A stretch of DNA of 64,000 nucleotides, taken from assembly GCA_023439505.1 (NCBI GenBank), contig JAEXNR010000037.1, forward strand, positions 62,001 to 126,000. The letters are read 5' to 3'. Every line of letters starts with the position of its first letter. Positions within the stretch are counted from its first letter, which is position 1. Shown here piece after piece: positions 41,408-50,063 of this stretch. The stretch comes from Bacillota bacterium. Its GTDB lineage: Bacteria; Bacillota; Clostridia; Lachnospirales; Lachnospiraceae. The position numbers were made by a program, and so were the translations under genes. The notes beneath the pieces were generated by a model. It saw only the letters and a program-made list of their open reading frames with translations. It was not told the DNA's origin and ran no database searches.

Positions 41408-42598
41408 TTATCGCGATATTTTGTATTTTAGAAAGTTCCTGTTATTTCGGATACAGTTTTCTTCGTATACCATACCAGCCTTTTGGGCAAGATTTATCGA
41501 TTTGGTATTATTCTCTCCAATAACAGCGAAAATATCCTTTATTTTTAATTCCAGAAAAGCGTATTGAAGAACACATTGGATACTCTCCAAAGCATATCCC
41601 TTTCCTTGATAATCGGGATGGATGATGTAACCAAGCTCATACGCGTTCGTTCCATCCTGACTTTTATATTCAATTCCGCAAATTCCGATCAGTTTGTCTG
41701 AAGCTATGTTAAACACGCCCCATAGCCCAAATCCGTAGTAGGAATAAACATTTTTTATGTAAGCCTCAAGTTTCTCCTTCTCGGTAGAGAAACCATCCTG
41801 TAAATTATCAATGTGATCTTTTATCTTCGGGTGATGGTATAAACTAAATAAGGAAGCAAAATCATCAGGTATCAGCTCACGTATTATCATACGTTCTGTT
41901 TTTGCAATGATCCTCGGCTTTTCATGGGATTCTTTCTGATACAACTGATACACGTCCTGAAGGAAGGTGTGATTGATTTCCTCAAAGCCTTCCACCAGGA
42001 TGGTTGCATTTCTTAAATCCTGATTTCCGGAATTGGGATTCATATAGCCAATACACGGAATTTTAGCAGCAAAAGCAGCATTAACACCATTGGAGGAATC
42101 TTCGATCACAATGCACTCTCCGGGTGTGAGCTGTAATTTTCTAACTGCAGCCAGAAAAATGTCCGGAGCCGGTTTGGGGTTCTTTACCTGCATGCCGGAG
42201 ACATAACCTTCAAAATATTGTCTGATAGTAAGCGCATCCATTACTTCTTCAATTGCCTCTGCAGGGGATGAGGACGCAATAATCAATCTCAATCCATTGG
42301 AATAAAAATTTTTAATCATATCGATTACATAGGGAACGGGAATATGACCTTCTCTCGATAACAGGTGATCCTTCATGCTCATATTAGCCTTGTATAATTC
42401 ATCCGGGGATACTTCCGGCTTAAAATCTTCACAAATTTTCTTGCACATATAATATGTGGTGGATCCAATAAATTGATTGCAATAACCCGCCGGAAGATTA
42501 ATATTATAATTTTTGAAAACGATGGATGAAGCTCTGGCATGCATCGGCTCGCTGTCAATTATAACACCATCCATATCAAATATTACTGCCTTAAACAT
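41408..42598 (-). CDS. HAD phosphatase-GNAT acetyltransferase fusion
   Basis: About 396 residues. Residues 1-220 are a beta-phosphoglucomutase-type HAD hydrolase: FDMDGVIIDSEP (nucleophile and general acid Asp), IASSSPAEA, KPAPDIFLAAV, VIEDSSNGVNAA. Residues 235-396 are a RimJ-type GNAT: ETERMIIRELIPDDFASLF is the typical start, followed by ELGYIIHPDYQGKGYALESIQ (acetyl-CoA loop) and NTKSINLAQKAGMVYE. No stop or frame change between them. ATG 42598 has GGAGG at good spacing; the longer frame from 42631 is not needed. Fusion suggests linked steps on one molecule or shared regulation. Confidence 0.9.
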   Translation of the reverse strand: MFKAVIFDMDGVIIDSEPMHARASSIVFKNYNINLPAGYCNQFIGSTTYYMCKKICEDFKPEVSPDELYKANMSMKDHLLSREGHIPVPYVIDMIKNFYSNGLRLIIASSSPAEAIEEVMDALTIRQYFEGYVSGMQVKNPKPAPDIFLAAVRKLQLTPGECIVIEDSSNGVNAAFAAKIPCIGYMNPNSGNQDLRNATILVEGFEEINHTFLQDVYQLYQKESHEKPRIIAKTERMIIRELIPDDFASLFSLYHHPKIKDHIDNLQDGFSTEKEKLEAYIKNVYSYYGFGLWGVFNIASDKLIGICGIEYKSQDGTNAYELGYIIHPDYQGKGYALESIQCVLQYAFLELKIKDIFAVIGENNTKSINLAQKAGMVYEENCIRNNRNFLKYKISR

Positions 42599-42842
42599 TA
42601 CGACAACCTCCTGTAGTGCATTTATCGTCACTGAAAATGAATAGAATCAGTATAACTCTTTTCGAAATAACATACAACCCTTGAATCATATGTCAGTGAT
42701 AATATAGGATATTGCATTGAAAGATTGGATAAAGTATAGTTATAATGTAGTAGCTGATACAATAAATAATAGGTCTCATATGCAGTGTTTTGCATGTAGT
42801 TACCTATTATTTTCATTGTATCATGGGAGCCTTTGGCAACGG

Positions 42843-43244
42843 TTAATTTCTTTTGAGAATTTTCTCAAATAACAGGCCGGCGAAAAACCAGGCCGGTGCA
42901 TAATCAAATCGAATGACGCCTTTGTAGTTTAATTTTGCTTTACTGTAATCCCAGGGACATGCTCCGTGTTTTTTTAGAATGATACCTGAGGTATATTCTG
43001 TAGCATAGATTAAGAATGCATAAACACCTCCTCTGATCAGAGCACATCTTCCTTTCATTTTATTGCATATGGGAGATAAGCAGGCTGCCATACCGTAGAT
43101 CGGAAACATCCAGACAGAAGTATGACAGGATAGGGTTTTATCCTCTTTACGCTTTTTGATGGAACATAATCCGGTCCAGAAACATTCCATACACCAGCCA
43201 CATAAACCACAAATTAAGAAGTTTGATAAAAAGCATTTTTTCAT
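42843..43244 (-). CDS. putative ABC transporter permease-like membrane protein (PF06541-type)
   Basis: A 133-residue membrane protein with about three to four hydrophobic segments and the conserved end of the CmpB/PF06541 family (CPWDYSKAKLNYKGVIRFDYAPAWFFAGLLFE). The family is annotated as ABC-transporter type IV permease but has no proven role. ATG 43244 has only a weak site. It lies alone between a 240-base gap and the divergent CYTH gene. Confidence 0.75.
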   Translation of the reverse strand: MKKCFLSNFLICGLCGWCMECFWTGLCSIKKRKEDKTLSCHTSVWMFPIYGMAACLSPICNKMKGRCALIRGGVYAFLIYATEYTSGIILKKHGACPWDYSKAKLNYKGVIRFDYAPAWFFAGLLFEKILKRN

Positions 43245-43327
43245 AAGATTAGTATCCGCATATAAATATTTCCTATTCAGAAAAAATTTAATTCAATATA
43301 GAATATGAATAGAAATGAGGTAGAAAG

Positions 43328-43825
43328 ATGGAAATAGAACGAAAGTACAAAATTAAAAACATACCGGAGGATTTGAATCGATATTCAAGCAAAAAAATTG
43401 AGCAGGGTTATTTGTGTAATAAACCAATTGTCAGAATCAGAAGAAGTAACGAAGACTATTATTTAACTTATAAATCCAAAACAGAAATTCCTGAGAGCAT
43501 AAACGGTGCGATAATTAATCATGAAGTAGAATTGCCCTTAACGAAGGAGGCCTATGAGCATTTGAAGGAGAAGACCGATCATCATATGATAAGTAAAACT
43601 CGTTATTTGATTCCTATTGAGGGAAACTTAACAGCTGAGTTGGACATATTCGAAGGCTATCTGGCCGGCCTTGTATTTGCTGAAGTCGAATTTCAAGATG
43701 TGGAGACTTCCAATCAGTTTATCGCTCCTGACTGGTTTGACATTGAATTAACTTCTGACCGCCGCTATTCCAATCATTTTCTTTCTAAATTATCCAGTGC
43801 TTGTGAGTTGGAACCAGATAGCTAA
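43328..43825 (+). CDS. CYTH domain protein
   Basis: A 165-residue CYTH (triphosphate tunnel metalloenzyme) protein. The N-terminal EIERKYKIK is the ExExK signature; RIRRSNEDYYLTYKSK, HEVELPL and SKTRYLIPI give the alternating basic/acidic tunnel residues; AELDIFEGYLAGLVFAEVEF closes the barrel. Such single-domain CYTH proteins hydrolyse inorganic tripolyphosphate or NTPs. ATG 43328 follows GAGGTAG. Confidence 0.9.
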   Translation: MEIERKYKIKNIPEDLNRYSSKKIEQGYLCNKPIVRIRRSNEDYYLTYKSKTEIPESINGAIINHEVELPLTKEAYEHLKEKTDHHMISKTRYLIPIEGNLTAELDIFEGYLAGLVFAEVEFQDVETSNQFIAPDWFDIELTSDRRYSNHFLSKLSSACELEPDS

Positions 43826-43902
43826 AATCTTCTTCGGATAGTGTCCGGTCGAGTGCATATACTAATTCTGCAATCATTTTATCATGGAAAGGTGGAAAGT
43901 AT

Positions 43903-44037
43903 ATGCCAAAAGACAGTCAGCCGGATAATAAAGGTGCCAGAGAAGAGAAATCCAATGGACAGACACCGATTACAAAAGAAAATCAGAATAAAAACAGAAA
44001 TGCGAAGAGAAAATCAATACAGCATAATGATGTTTAG
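43903..44037 (+). CDS. small basic hydrophilic protein, 44 residues
   Basis: ATG 43903 has GGTGGAAAG upstream; the product (starts MPKDSQPDNKG, ends IQHNDV) is almost entirely Lys, Asn, Gln, Glu and Arg, hence disordered. It lies in the 390-base gap between CYTH and the HD hydrolase genes and is followed 12 bases later by another small gene with AGGAGG. Not recognised. Confidence 0.5.
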   Translation: MPKDSQPDNKGAREEKSNGQTPITKENQNKNRNAKRKSIQHNDV

Positions 44038-44049
44038 GAGGTTGTTAAT

Positions 44050-44202
44050 ATGGCGAAAGCAGGTATGAGGCGTCCTGATCCAAGTGAGCCGCATGGAACA
44101 GAAGAAACACCGGGTATTAAGATTCCAAGAAATGAAGTAGAGCCTGTCCGGGAGCTGGAGGGGAAGGCCAAGACGGGAAAAAAGAAAGCAAATCCTATCT
44201 GA
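44050..44202 (+). CDS. small conserved-looking protein, 50 residues
   Basis: ATG 44050 follows AGGAGG at 44037-44042, which overlaps the stop of the previous small gene. The product, MAKAGMRRPDPSEPHGTEE to KAKTGKKKANPI, matches my memory of a short Lachnospiraceae/Clostridia protein with the same start and the KAKTGKxKANPI end; it has no assigned function. It is hydrophilic, Pro/Lys-rich and has no membrane segment. Translational coupling with the upstream small gene is likely. Confidence 0.6.
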   Translation: MAKAGMRRPDPSEPHGTEETPGIKIPRNEVEPVRELEGKAKTGKKKANPI

Positions 44203-44220
44203 TTGTGGGTGAATACATGA

Positions 44221-44868
44221 ATGGAGTCAGATGAAAAGAATAAATTATTTCAAACAATTACGGATCATTTGATGGAGGATAGTGCCCCCTCGGAATTTAT
44301 GAATCGTGTTTCAAACATTCCGCAGTTTCATGAGTATCCTTTTCAACTGCTGGAATTGCTGAAAAAAACGGAACAATCCAGGAAGTATCATCCGGAAGGG
44401 AATGTTTGGAATCACACTATGATGGTAATAGATGAGGCTGCCAGGGTTAGAAACGATAGCGTGAATCCAATGGCTTTCATGTGGGCCGCAGTACTTCACG
44501 ATATTGGGAAACCGGGAACAACCAGGATGAGAAGGGGGAAAATAACCTCTTATGATCATGATCAGACAGGGGCAATGCTTTGTATAGAATTTTTTAATGC
44601 TCTGGATGTTGATCCTGATTTTATGGAAAGGGTTAGAGTGCTGGTAAAATACCATATGCATATGCTTTATATCCTGAACGATTTACCCTATGGCGATAAA
44701 GACAATCTGATCAGAGAGGCCGGAATTCATGATCTGGCATTATTCAGTCTTTGCGATAGACTGGGAAGAAAAGGGGCAGATCGTCAAAAGGAAATGAAAG
44801 AGTACGAATTATATTTGGAAAAGTTAAAACGGCTGGAACAAAAATGCTCCGGTATCATGCTTAAATAA
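44221..44868 (+). CDS. HD domain hydrolase
   Basis: A 215-residue HD-superfamily phosphohydrolase. The metal ligands are in VWNHTMMVIDEA (first His), AAVLHDIGKPGTT (the His-Asp pair), and YDHDQTGA, followed by VKYHMHM. The order and the Arg/Lys-rich TTRMRRGKI loop are like the HD domain at the end of bacterial CCA-adding enzymes, so nucleotide or tRNA-related phosphodiesterase activity is plausible. ATG 44221. It follows two small genes on the same strand. Confidence 0.85.
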   Translation: MESDEKNKLFQTITDHLMEDSAPSEFMNRVSNIPQFHEYPFQLLELLKKTEQSRKYHPEGNVWNHTMMVIDEAARVRNDSVNPMAFMWAAVLHDIGKPGTTRMRRGKITSYDHDQTGAMLCIEFFNALDVDPDFMERVRVLVKYHMHMLYILNDLPYGDKDNLIREAGIHDLALFSLCDRLGRKGADRQKEMKEYELYLEKLKRLEQKCSGIMLK

Positions 44869-44878
44869 GGAGTTTATG

Positions 44879-44930
44879 GTTGGTACACTTATTCCTCTGA
44901 CAGGAGAGAACTAGGTGTACTAACTTCTTT
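44879..44930 (+). terminator. terminator after HD gene
   Basis: GTTGGTACAC (44879-44888) pairs with GTGTACTAAC (44915-44924; one G-T pair), then TTCTTTAT. 10 bases after the stop. Confidence 0.65.
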
Positions 44931-45040
44931 ATAAAGCGTAATCTAAAAATTTACTGGATTTTTTGTATTATGTATTCTATAATAGAAGCTAAATTTATCG
45001 TAACAATATATCATTTTTTATAAGAAATGAGGTTTGGAAT

Positions 45041-45940
45041 ATGGCGGAAAATAATGCTTACATAATAATGAAGAAAGAAAGTCTTGCAAATTCCATCTAC
45101 TTATTGGATATCAAAGCACCAAGAGTGGCAAAAAATTGCTATCCCGGTCAGTTTGTTATCGTTAAGATGGATGAAAAAGGAGAAAGAGTCCCGCTGACAA
45201 TTTGTGATTATGATAGAGAAAAAGAGACGGTATCTATTGTATTTCAGGCGATAGGTCCTTCTACCAAGCTTATGGCTGAATATGAAGAAGGAGATTCCTT
45301 CCGTGACTTTACAGGACCTTTGGGTCATAGATCTGAATTAATCGATATGTTTCCGGAAGAACTGGCAGAGAGAAAGATACTCTTCGTAGCCGGCGGCGTA
45401 GGAGCCGCACCTGTTTATCCCCAGGTGAAGTGGATGAAAGAGAATGGTTATGATGTAGATTGCATCATCGGAGCCAGAAACAAAGAACTGATAATTCTGG
45501 AAGACAAAATGAAAAAATATGCTCAAAATGTTTATATTGCAACGGATGATGGATCCTACGGATTTAAAGGAAATGTAAATGATTGTATCAAAGATCTGGT
45601 TCATAACCAGAGGAAGCAATATGATCTGGTGATTGCAATCGGACCTATGATTATGATGAAGTTTGTATGTATCCTGACAAAGGAACTCGGAATAAAGACA
45701 ATTGTAAGTATGAATCCGATAATGGTTGATGGTACCGGTATGTGTGGTGCGTGCAGACTGACGGTAGGAAATGAAGTGAAATTTGCCTGTGTGGATGGGC
45801 CGGAATTCGATGGACATCTGGTGAATTTTGATGAGGCAATGAAGAGAGTGCAGATGTATAAATCAGAGGAAGGAAGAGTTATTCTTCGTAAGAAGGAAGG
45901 TTCTACTCATCATCATAGTGACTGCGAGTGCCATGAGTAA
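45041..45940 (+). CDS. nfnA: NADH-dependent reduced ferredoxin:NADP+ oxidoreductase subunit A
   Basis: A 299-residue flavoprotein subunit of the electron-bifurcating NfnAB complex (also annotated sulfide dehydrogenase/GltB-like). The FAD domain has VPLTICDYD, the NAD(P) domain FVAGGVGAAPVYPQ, and the C-terminal 2Fe-2S site is GTGMCGACRLTVGNEVKFACVDGPEFDGH. The tail HHHSDCECHE is an extra His/Cys end. It transfers electrons between NADH, NADPH and ferredoxin in the cytoplasm. ATG 45041 follows GAGGT. It is 43 bases upstream of nfnB. Confidence 0.92.
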   Translation: MAENNAYIIMKKESLANSIYLLDIKAPRVAKNCYPGQFVIVKMDEKGERVPLTICDYDREKETVSIVFQAIGPSTKLMAEYEEGDSFRDFTGPLGHRSELIDMFPEELAERKILFVAGGVGAAPVYPQVKWMKENGYDVDCIIGARNKELIILEDKMKKYAQNVYIATDDGSYGFKGNVNDCIKDLVHNQRKQYDLVIAIGPMIMMKFVCILTKELGIKTIVSMNPIMVDGTGMCGACRLTVGNEVKFACVDGPEFDGHLVNFDEAMKRVQMYKSEEGRVILRKKEGSTHHHSDCECHE

Positions 45941-45983
45941 TATTTATGAATCATGGTTGTTTAGATTGGGAGGATAGTATATA

Positions 45984-47369
45984 ATGGAAGTATTAAAAAG
46001 AGTCCCGGTAAGGGAGCAGGATCCGAAGGTACGATCAACAAATTTCGAAGAAGTTTGTTTGGGATATAATTTGGAGGAAGCGAAACTGGAAGCCGCCAGA
46101 TGCATTCAGTGTAAGAATCCGAAATGTGTAGCCGGATGTCCTGTTAGTATAGATATTCCAGGATTTATTAAGGAAGTCGTCAAGGAAGACATAGAAGCAG
46201 CTTTCAAAGTGATCGGAAAATATTCCGCATTACCTGCTGTATGTGGAAGAGTTTGTCCTCAGGAGACTCAGTGTGAGGAAAGATGTATCAGGGGCATTAA
46301 GGGAGATCCGGTATCCATTGGCAAGCTGGAAAGATTCGTTGCGGATTGGGCCAGAGAGAATGACATCACACCTGAGTTACCAAAGGAGATTAACGGCAGA
46401 AAGGTTGCTGTAATAGGGTCCGGGCCTGCCGGTCTCACCTGTGCGGGAGATCTTGCTAACATGGGTTATGATGTAACAATCTTTGAAGCGCTGCATGAGC
46501 CGGGCGGTGTGTTGGTTTATGGAATTCCTGAATTCAGACTTCCGAAAGAAACAGTTGTAAAGAAAGAAATTGATAATGTCAGAGCACTTGGAGTTAAAAT
46601 AGAAACAAATGTCATCATCGGAAAATCCATTACGATTGATGAACTTATGGAAGAGGAAGGATTCGAAGCTGTATTTATCGGCTCAGGAGCAGGTCTTCCA
46701 AAATTCATGGGAATTCCGGGTGAGAATGCAAACGGTGTTTTCTCAGCCAATGAATATCTGACAAGGAATAATCTAATGAAGGCCTTTGACGCAAGTTACG
46801 ATACTCCCATCATAGCCGGTAAAAAAGTGGCTGTTGTCGGCGGGGGCAATGTAGCTATGGATGCAGCAAGAACGGCACTGAGACTGGGAGCTGAAGTGTA
46901 TATTGTTTATCGACGAAGCGAGAAGGAGCTTCCGGCTCGAGTTGAGGAAGTGCATCATGCGAAAGAGGAAGGTGTAATTTTTAAGCTTTTGACAAATCCA
47001 AAAGAAATTTTGGTGGATGAAAAAGGCTGGGTCTGTGGAATGCGATGTGTTGAAATGGAATTGGGGGAGCCGGATGAATCCGGAAGAAGAAAACCAGCAG
47101 AAAAGCAGGACTCGGATTTTGTTTTGGAACTTGATACGGTAATTATGTCACTTGGTACAAGTCCAAACCCTTTGATATCTTCAACTACGAAAGGGCTTGA
47201 GACGAATAAATACAAGTGTATCGTTGCGGATGAAGAGACCGGAATGACATCGAGAGAAGGCGTATTTGCAGGTGGAGACACAGTTACAGGCGCGGCTACG
47301 GTAATTCTTGCGATGGGAGCGGGAAAAGCTGCTGCGAAAGGGATCGATCATTATTTGAAATCGAAATAA
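45984..47369 (+). CDS. nfnB: NfnB / GltA-like NADPH-dependent subunit
   Basis: A 461-residue flavo-iron-sulfur protein: N-terminal 4Fe-4S sites CIQCKNPKCVAGCPVSIDIPGFI and CGRVCPQETQCEERC, the FAD fold VAVIGSGPAGLTCAGDLA, and the NADPH fold KVAVVGGGNVAMDAARTALR. It matches NfnB/GltA-type subunits, with nfnA directly upstream, so the bifurcating transhydrogenase assignment is preferred over glutamate synthase (no gltB large subunit nearby). ATG 45984 has GGGAGGA upstream. Confidence 0.92.
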   Translation: MEVLKRVPVREQDPKVRSTNFEEVCLGYNLEEAKLEAARCIQCKNPKCVAGCPVSIDIPGFIKEVVKEDIEAAFKVIGKYSALPAVCGRVCPQETQCEERCIRGIKGDPVSIGKLERFVADWARENDITPELPKEINGRKVAVIGSGPAGLTCAGDLANMGYDVTIFEALHEPGGVLVYGIPEFRLPKETVVKKEIDNVRALGVKIETNVIIGKSITIDELMEEEGFEAVFIGSGAGLPKFMGIPGENANGVFSANEYLTRNNLMKAFDASYDTPIIAGKKVAVVGGGNVAMDAARTALRLGAEVYIVYRRSEKELPARVEEVHHAKEEGVIFKLLTNPKEILVDEKGWVCGMRCVEMELGEPDESGRRKPAEKQDSDFVLELDTVIMSLGTSPNPLISSTTKGLETNKYKCIVADEETGMTSREGVFAGGDTVTGAATVILAMGAGKAAAKGIDHYLKSK

Positions 47370-47408
47370 TGAATAAAAATCGCTTAAGAAGAACATAGTG
47401 GAGGAGTT

Positions 47409-48968
47409 ATGGGATATATTACGATTGATACAGCAATCGGTATAGGGGTTATTTGTGCAGGAGTCATATTGTTGCTCTTACTTGTGCTTCAGATTGTCCG
47501 GTTAAGTAAATTGAGGCATAATAGGGCGTTGAAAGATCAGGAACTCGGAAAACTAAAAGAGAGTTATCGGGATTTAGAAACAGTTTATGAAACGGCGATT
47601 TCTTCCTTAAGCGACTTAACAACAAAATACGAGGAACTTAATAAGAACAAAGAAAATATGAAAAAGCTGGCATATACGGACTATCTGACTGAGTTACCTA
47701 ACAGGGCAGCTTTTACGGAAATGCTGGATAATGTAATGCTTACCATACGCAGCGAGGAAATTGTGGCTATTATGGATCTTGATATTGATAACTTTAAGAA
47801 TATCAATGATACCCTTGGTCATTCCTATGGCGATGAACTTTTGATTGATGTCACATATCGTCTGAAGCAGGTAATGACAGAAAATGATTACCTTGCAAGA
47901 ATCGGCGGTGATGAATTTATTATTCTGACACAGAATTTAGAAGATACCGCCTCTTATGAGGAGAAAATCAAGAAGATAAGAAATGTATTTACGTATCCTT
48001 TTGTATTATCCACAAAGGAATATTTTGTTACAGTAAGTATAGGTGTGGCTTTTGCACCGAAGGATGGAAGAACCTCCCAATCCTTGATTAAAAATGTAGA
48101 TTCGGCAATGTATGTTGCGAAGGCAAATGGAAAGAATACCTATACATATTTCGATCTTTCTTTTAATCAGAAATTGACAGAGAAGATTGAAACCCAGTCC
48201 GAACTAAGAAAAGCTCTGGAGCGGAATGAGTTTGTATTGTTCTATCAGGCACAGATGGATTTAGAAACAAGAACAGTTGTAGGGTTTGAAGCGTTGATTC
48301 GTTGGAATCACCCCACGAGAGGACTGGTATATCCGGATGAATTCATATATCTGGCAGAGGAGACAGGACTTATTATCCCCATCGGAAAGTGGGTTCTGGA
48401 TACTGCCTGCAGACAGTTAAAACAATGGTCTGATGAGGGCTATCCCGGAATCCATATGGCAGTAAATTTATCAGCAAGACAGTTCAAGGATAGAGATATT
48501 GTCAAGATTGTATATGATGTTATTGAAAGTACAGGAATTAATCCCAATCGACTGGAACTTGAGATTACGGAGACCGTTGCACTGGATGATTTGGATTATA
48601 CCATCTCGACCATCAAGGAGCTGCAAAATATTGGTGTAAAATTCTCTTTGGATGACTTTGGGACAGGCTATTCTTCCATGAACTATCTGAAGCGACTTCC
48701 GGTAAACAATCTTAAGATTGATAAGAGTTTTCTCAATACGGTGATGGAGGATCAATGCGATCAAAAAATCATACAAACAATTATTAACCTGGCAAGGAAC
48801 CTTAATCTCTTTGTCATTGCAGAAGGTGTGGAGACCGGAGAACAGGAGAGCTTTTTAAAAGAAGCTAATTGTGATAAAGCGCAGGGATTCTTTTATAGCA
48901 GGCCGGTACCCAAAGATATGGCTGTGAAGTTCTTAAAGCAGCAGATTGATCCGGAAAGTGTAGTTTGA
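47409..48968 (+). CDS. GGDEF-EAL c-di-GMP enzyme
   Basis: 519 residues: one N-terminal membrane segment (roughly 7-30), a coiled linker (40-85), a GGDEF domain with intact GGDEF at 166-170, and an EAL domain with EAL at 294-296, ELEITET, DDFGTGYSS and AEGVET present. Both domains keep their catalytic residues, so the protein could make and degrade c-di-GMP. ATG 47409 follows GGAGGAG, 40 bases after nfnB on the same strand; co-transcription with nfnAB is possible. Confidence 0.92.
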   Translation: MGYITIDTAIGIGVICAGVILLLLLVLQIVRLSKLRHNRALKDQELGKLKESYRDLETVYETAISSLSDLTTKYEELNKNKENMKKLAYTDYLTELPNRAAFTEMLDNVMLTIRSEEIVAIMDLDIDNFKNINDTLGHSYGDELLIDVTYRLKQVMTENDYLARIGGDEFIILTQNLEDTASYEEKIKKIRNVFTYPFVLSTKEYFVTVSIGVAFAPKDGRTSQSLIKNVDSAMYVAKANGKNTYTYFDLSFNQKLTEKIETQSELRKALERNEFVLFYQAQMDLETRTVVGFEALIRWNHPTRGLVYPDEFIYLAEETGLIIPIGKWVLDTACRQLKQWSDEGYPGIHMAVNLSARQFKDRDIVKIVYDVIESTGINPNRLELEITETVALDDLDYTISTIKELQNIGVKFSLDDFGTGYSSMNYLKRLPVNNLKIDKSFLNTVMEDQCDQKIIQTIINLARNLNLFVIAEGVETGEQESFLKEANCDKAQGFFYSRPVPKDMAVKFLKQQIDPESVV

Positions 48969-48983
48969 ATTTTGAAAGACTAA

Positions 48984-49040
48984 TTCACACATTGCTCTAA
49001 TACGTGCGGGCAAGCAGCACGTATGGACGCTGGTGTGAGA
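48984..49040. other. nested inverted repeats after GGDEF-EAL gene
   Basis: An inner 8-bp stem ATACGTGC/GCACGTAT (49000-49007 with 49017-49024) lies inside an outer TCACAC/GTGTGA pair (48985-48990 with 49033-49038). It may end the upstream transcript. There is no T tract, and no riboswitch class was recognised. Confidence 0.4.
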
Positions 49041-49104
49041 ACTCAAATTTGGAAGTCATCAGTCTGAATTTGGATTGAAACTTAACGATAGGTGGATTTG
49101 TATC

Positions 49105-49863
49105 GTGAAAAATGATAGAAAAGTAATTGGAATCATATTGTTCATTAGTGTTCAGGCAATATGCTATATTGCTTTTTTGTCATTTGATTTTGGCAACAGC
49201 CATATTGATATATCCAATAAACTTAAATTTATTATGATTCTAATATGCTTTTGTTACGTTTTGTTTATTAAAAACACAACGGACAAAGACATACTTAATT
49301 TTATGCGTCTTGCCTCATTATTTACGGTGGTATCCGATCTTAACCTGTTGTTGCTGGATCATTATTTTTATGGAGTAGTATCATTTGTTATTGTTCAGCA
49401 ACTTTATGGTCTGCGAATTGATGCAGCAGACCATAAAAACATAATAATGAGGTCAAAGGCAAAGGTGGTTCGTACTTTACTTATTCGCCTTGTATGGCAG
49501 ATAATTCTCACTATGGTGGTCTGCAGCGTCCTGTATATTGCAGGGGTGAATCTGAATGCTCTGCTTTTTGCCAGTATGATCTATTTTATCAGTATTGTCA
49601 CCAATGTGATCAGATCATTAAAAACACTCATGATACACCGACAAATCAGCAACCTGCTTTTTGCATTGGGGATGGTATTGTTCCTGCTTTGTGATATTAA
49701 TGTTGGGCTATTCAATTTGGTTGAATTTATAGTTATTCCAGGAGATCTGCAGCATTTTATCGTTACATATTCCTCTATTTTAATGTGGATGTTCTATGCT
49801 CCTTCCCAAATCTTGATCACTGTTTCACATCGGTGTTTTTCGTCAGAATCAACAAAAATTTAA
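49105..49863 (+). CDS. predicted membrane protein, YhhN-like
   Basis: About 252 residues and 8 hydrophobic segments. FALGMVLFLLCDINVGLFN resembles the conserved segment of YhhN/TMEM86 lysoplasmalogenase-like proteins (G-x-x-L-F-x-x-S/C-D), and the segment count agrees, but the match is weak and the catalytic pattern is not certain. GTG 49105 is preferred because AGGTGG is 9 bases upstream; TTG 49075 lacks a site. Stands alone. Confidence 0.55.
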   Translation: MKNDRKVIGIILFISVQAICYIAFLSFDFGNSHIDISNKLKFIMILICFCYVLFIKNTTDKDILNFMRLASLFTVVSDLNLLLLDHYFYGVVSFVIVQQLYGLRIDAADHKNIIMRSKAKVVRTLLIRLVWQIILTMVVCSVLYIAGVNLNALLFASMIYFISIVTNVIRSLKTLMIHRQISNLLFALGMVLFLLCDINVGLFNLVEFIVIPGDLQHFIVTYSSILMWMFYAPSQILITVSHRCFSSESTKI

Positions 49864-50063
49864 CAAATCTTTATGTAAGAATATGGTAAGATAAAACTTG
49901 CTATTCCATCATATCTTTGTTACAATATTCGTATCAAATAATTCTATATCTTTTAATCTTACGATCTAATACTTCTCAGCTTTCATCGTTAATATTTCCC
50001 ATTGTTTGTCAAGATAAAGATATCGATGCTGCTTTTACTATGTTTATAAGGAGGAACTGCTTC

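Noticed and set aside
42628..42816. 62-codon minus-strand frame upstream of the HAD-GNAT gene
   Set aside because: Rich in Tyr/Leu without a domain, no ribosome binding site; likely chance in AT-rich DNA.
45984..47369. Glutamate synthase small subunit
   Set aside because: The direct neighbour is nfnA and no large subunit is present, so NfnB fits better.
48984..49040. c-di-GMP riboswitch between the GGDEF-EAL gene and the next gene
   Set aside because: The nested stems do not show the conserved GEMM core that I can recall; left as a structured gap.
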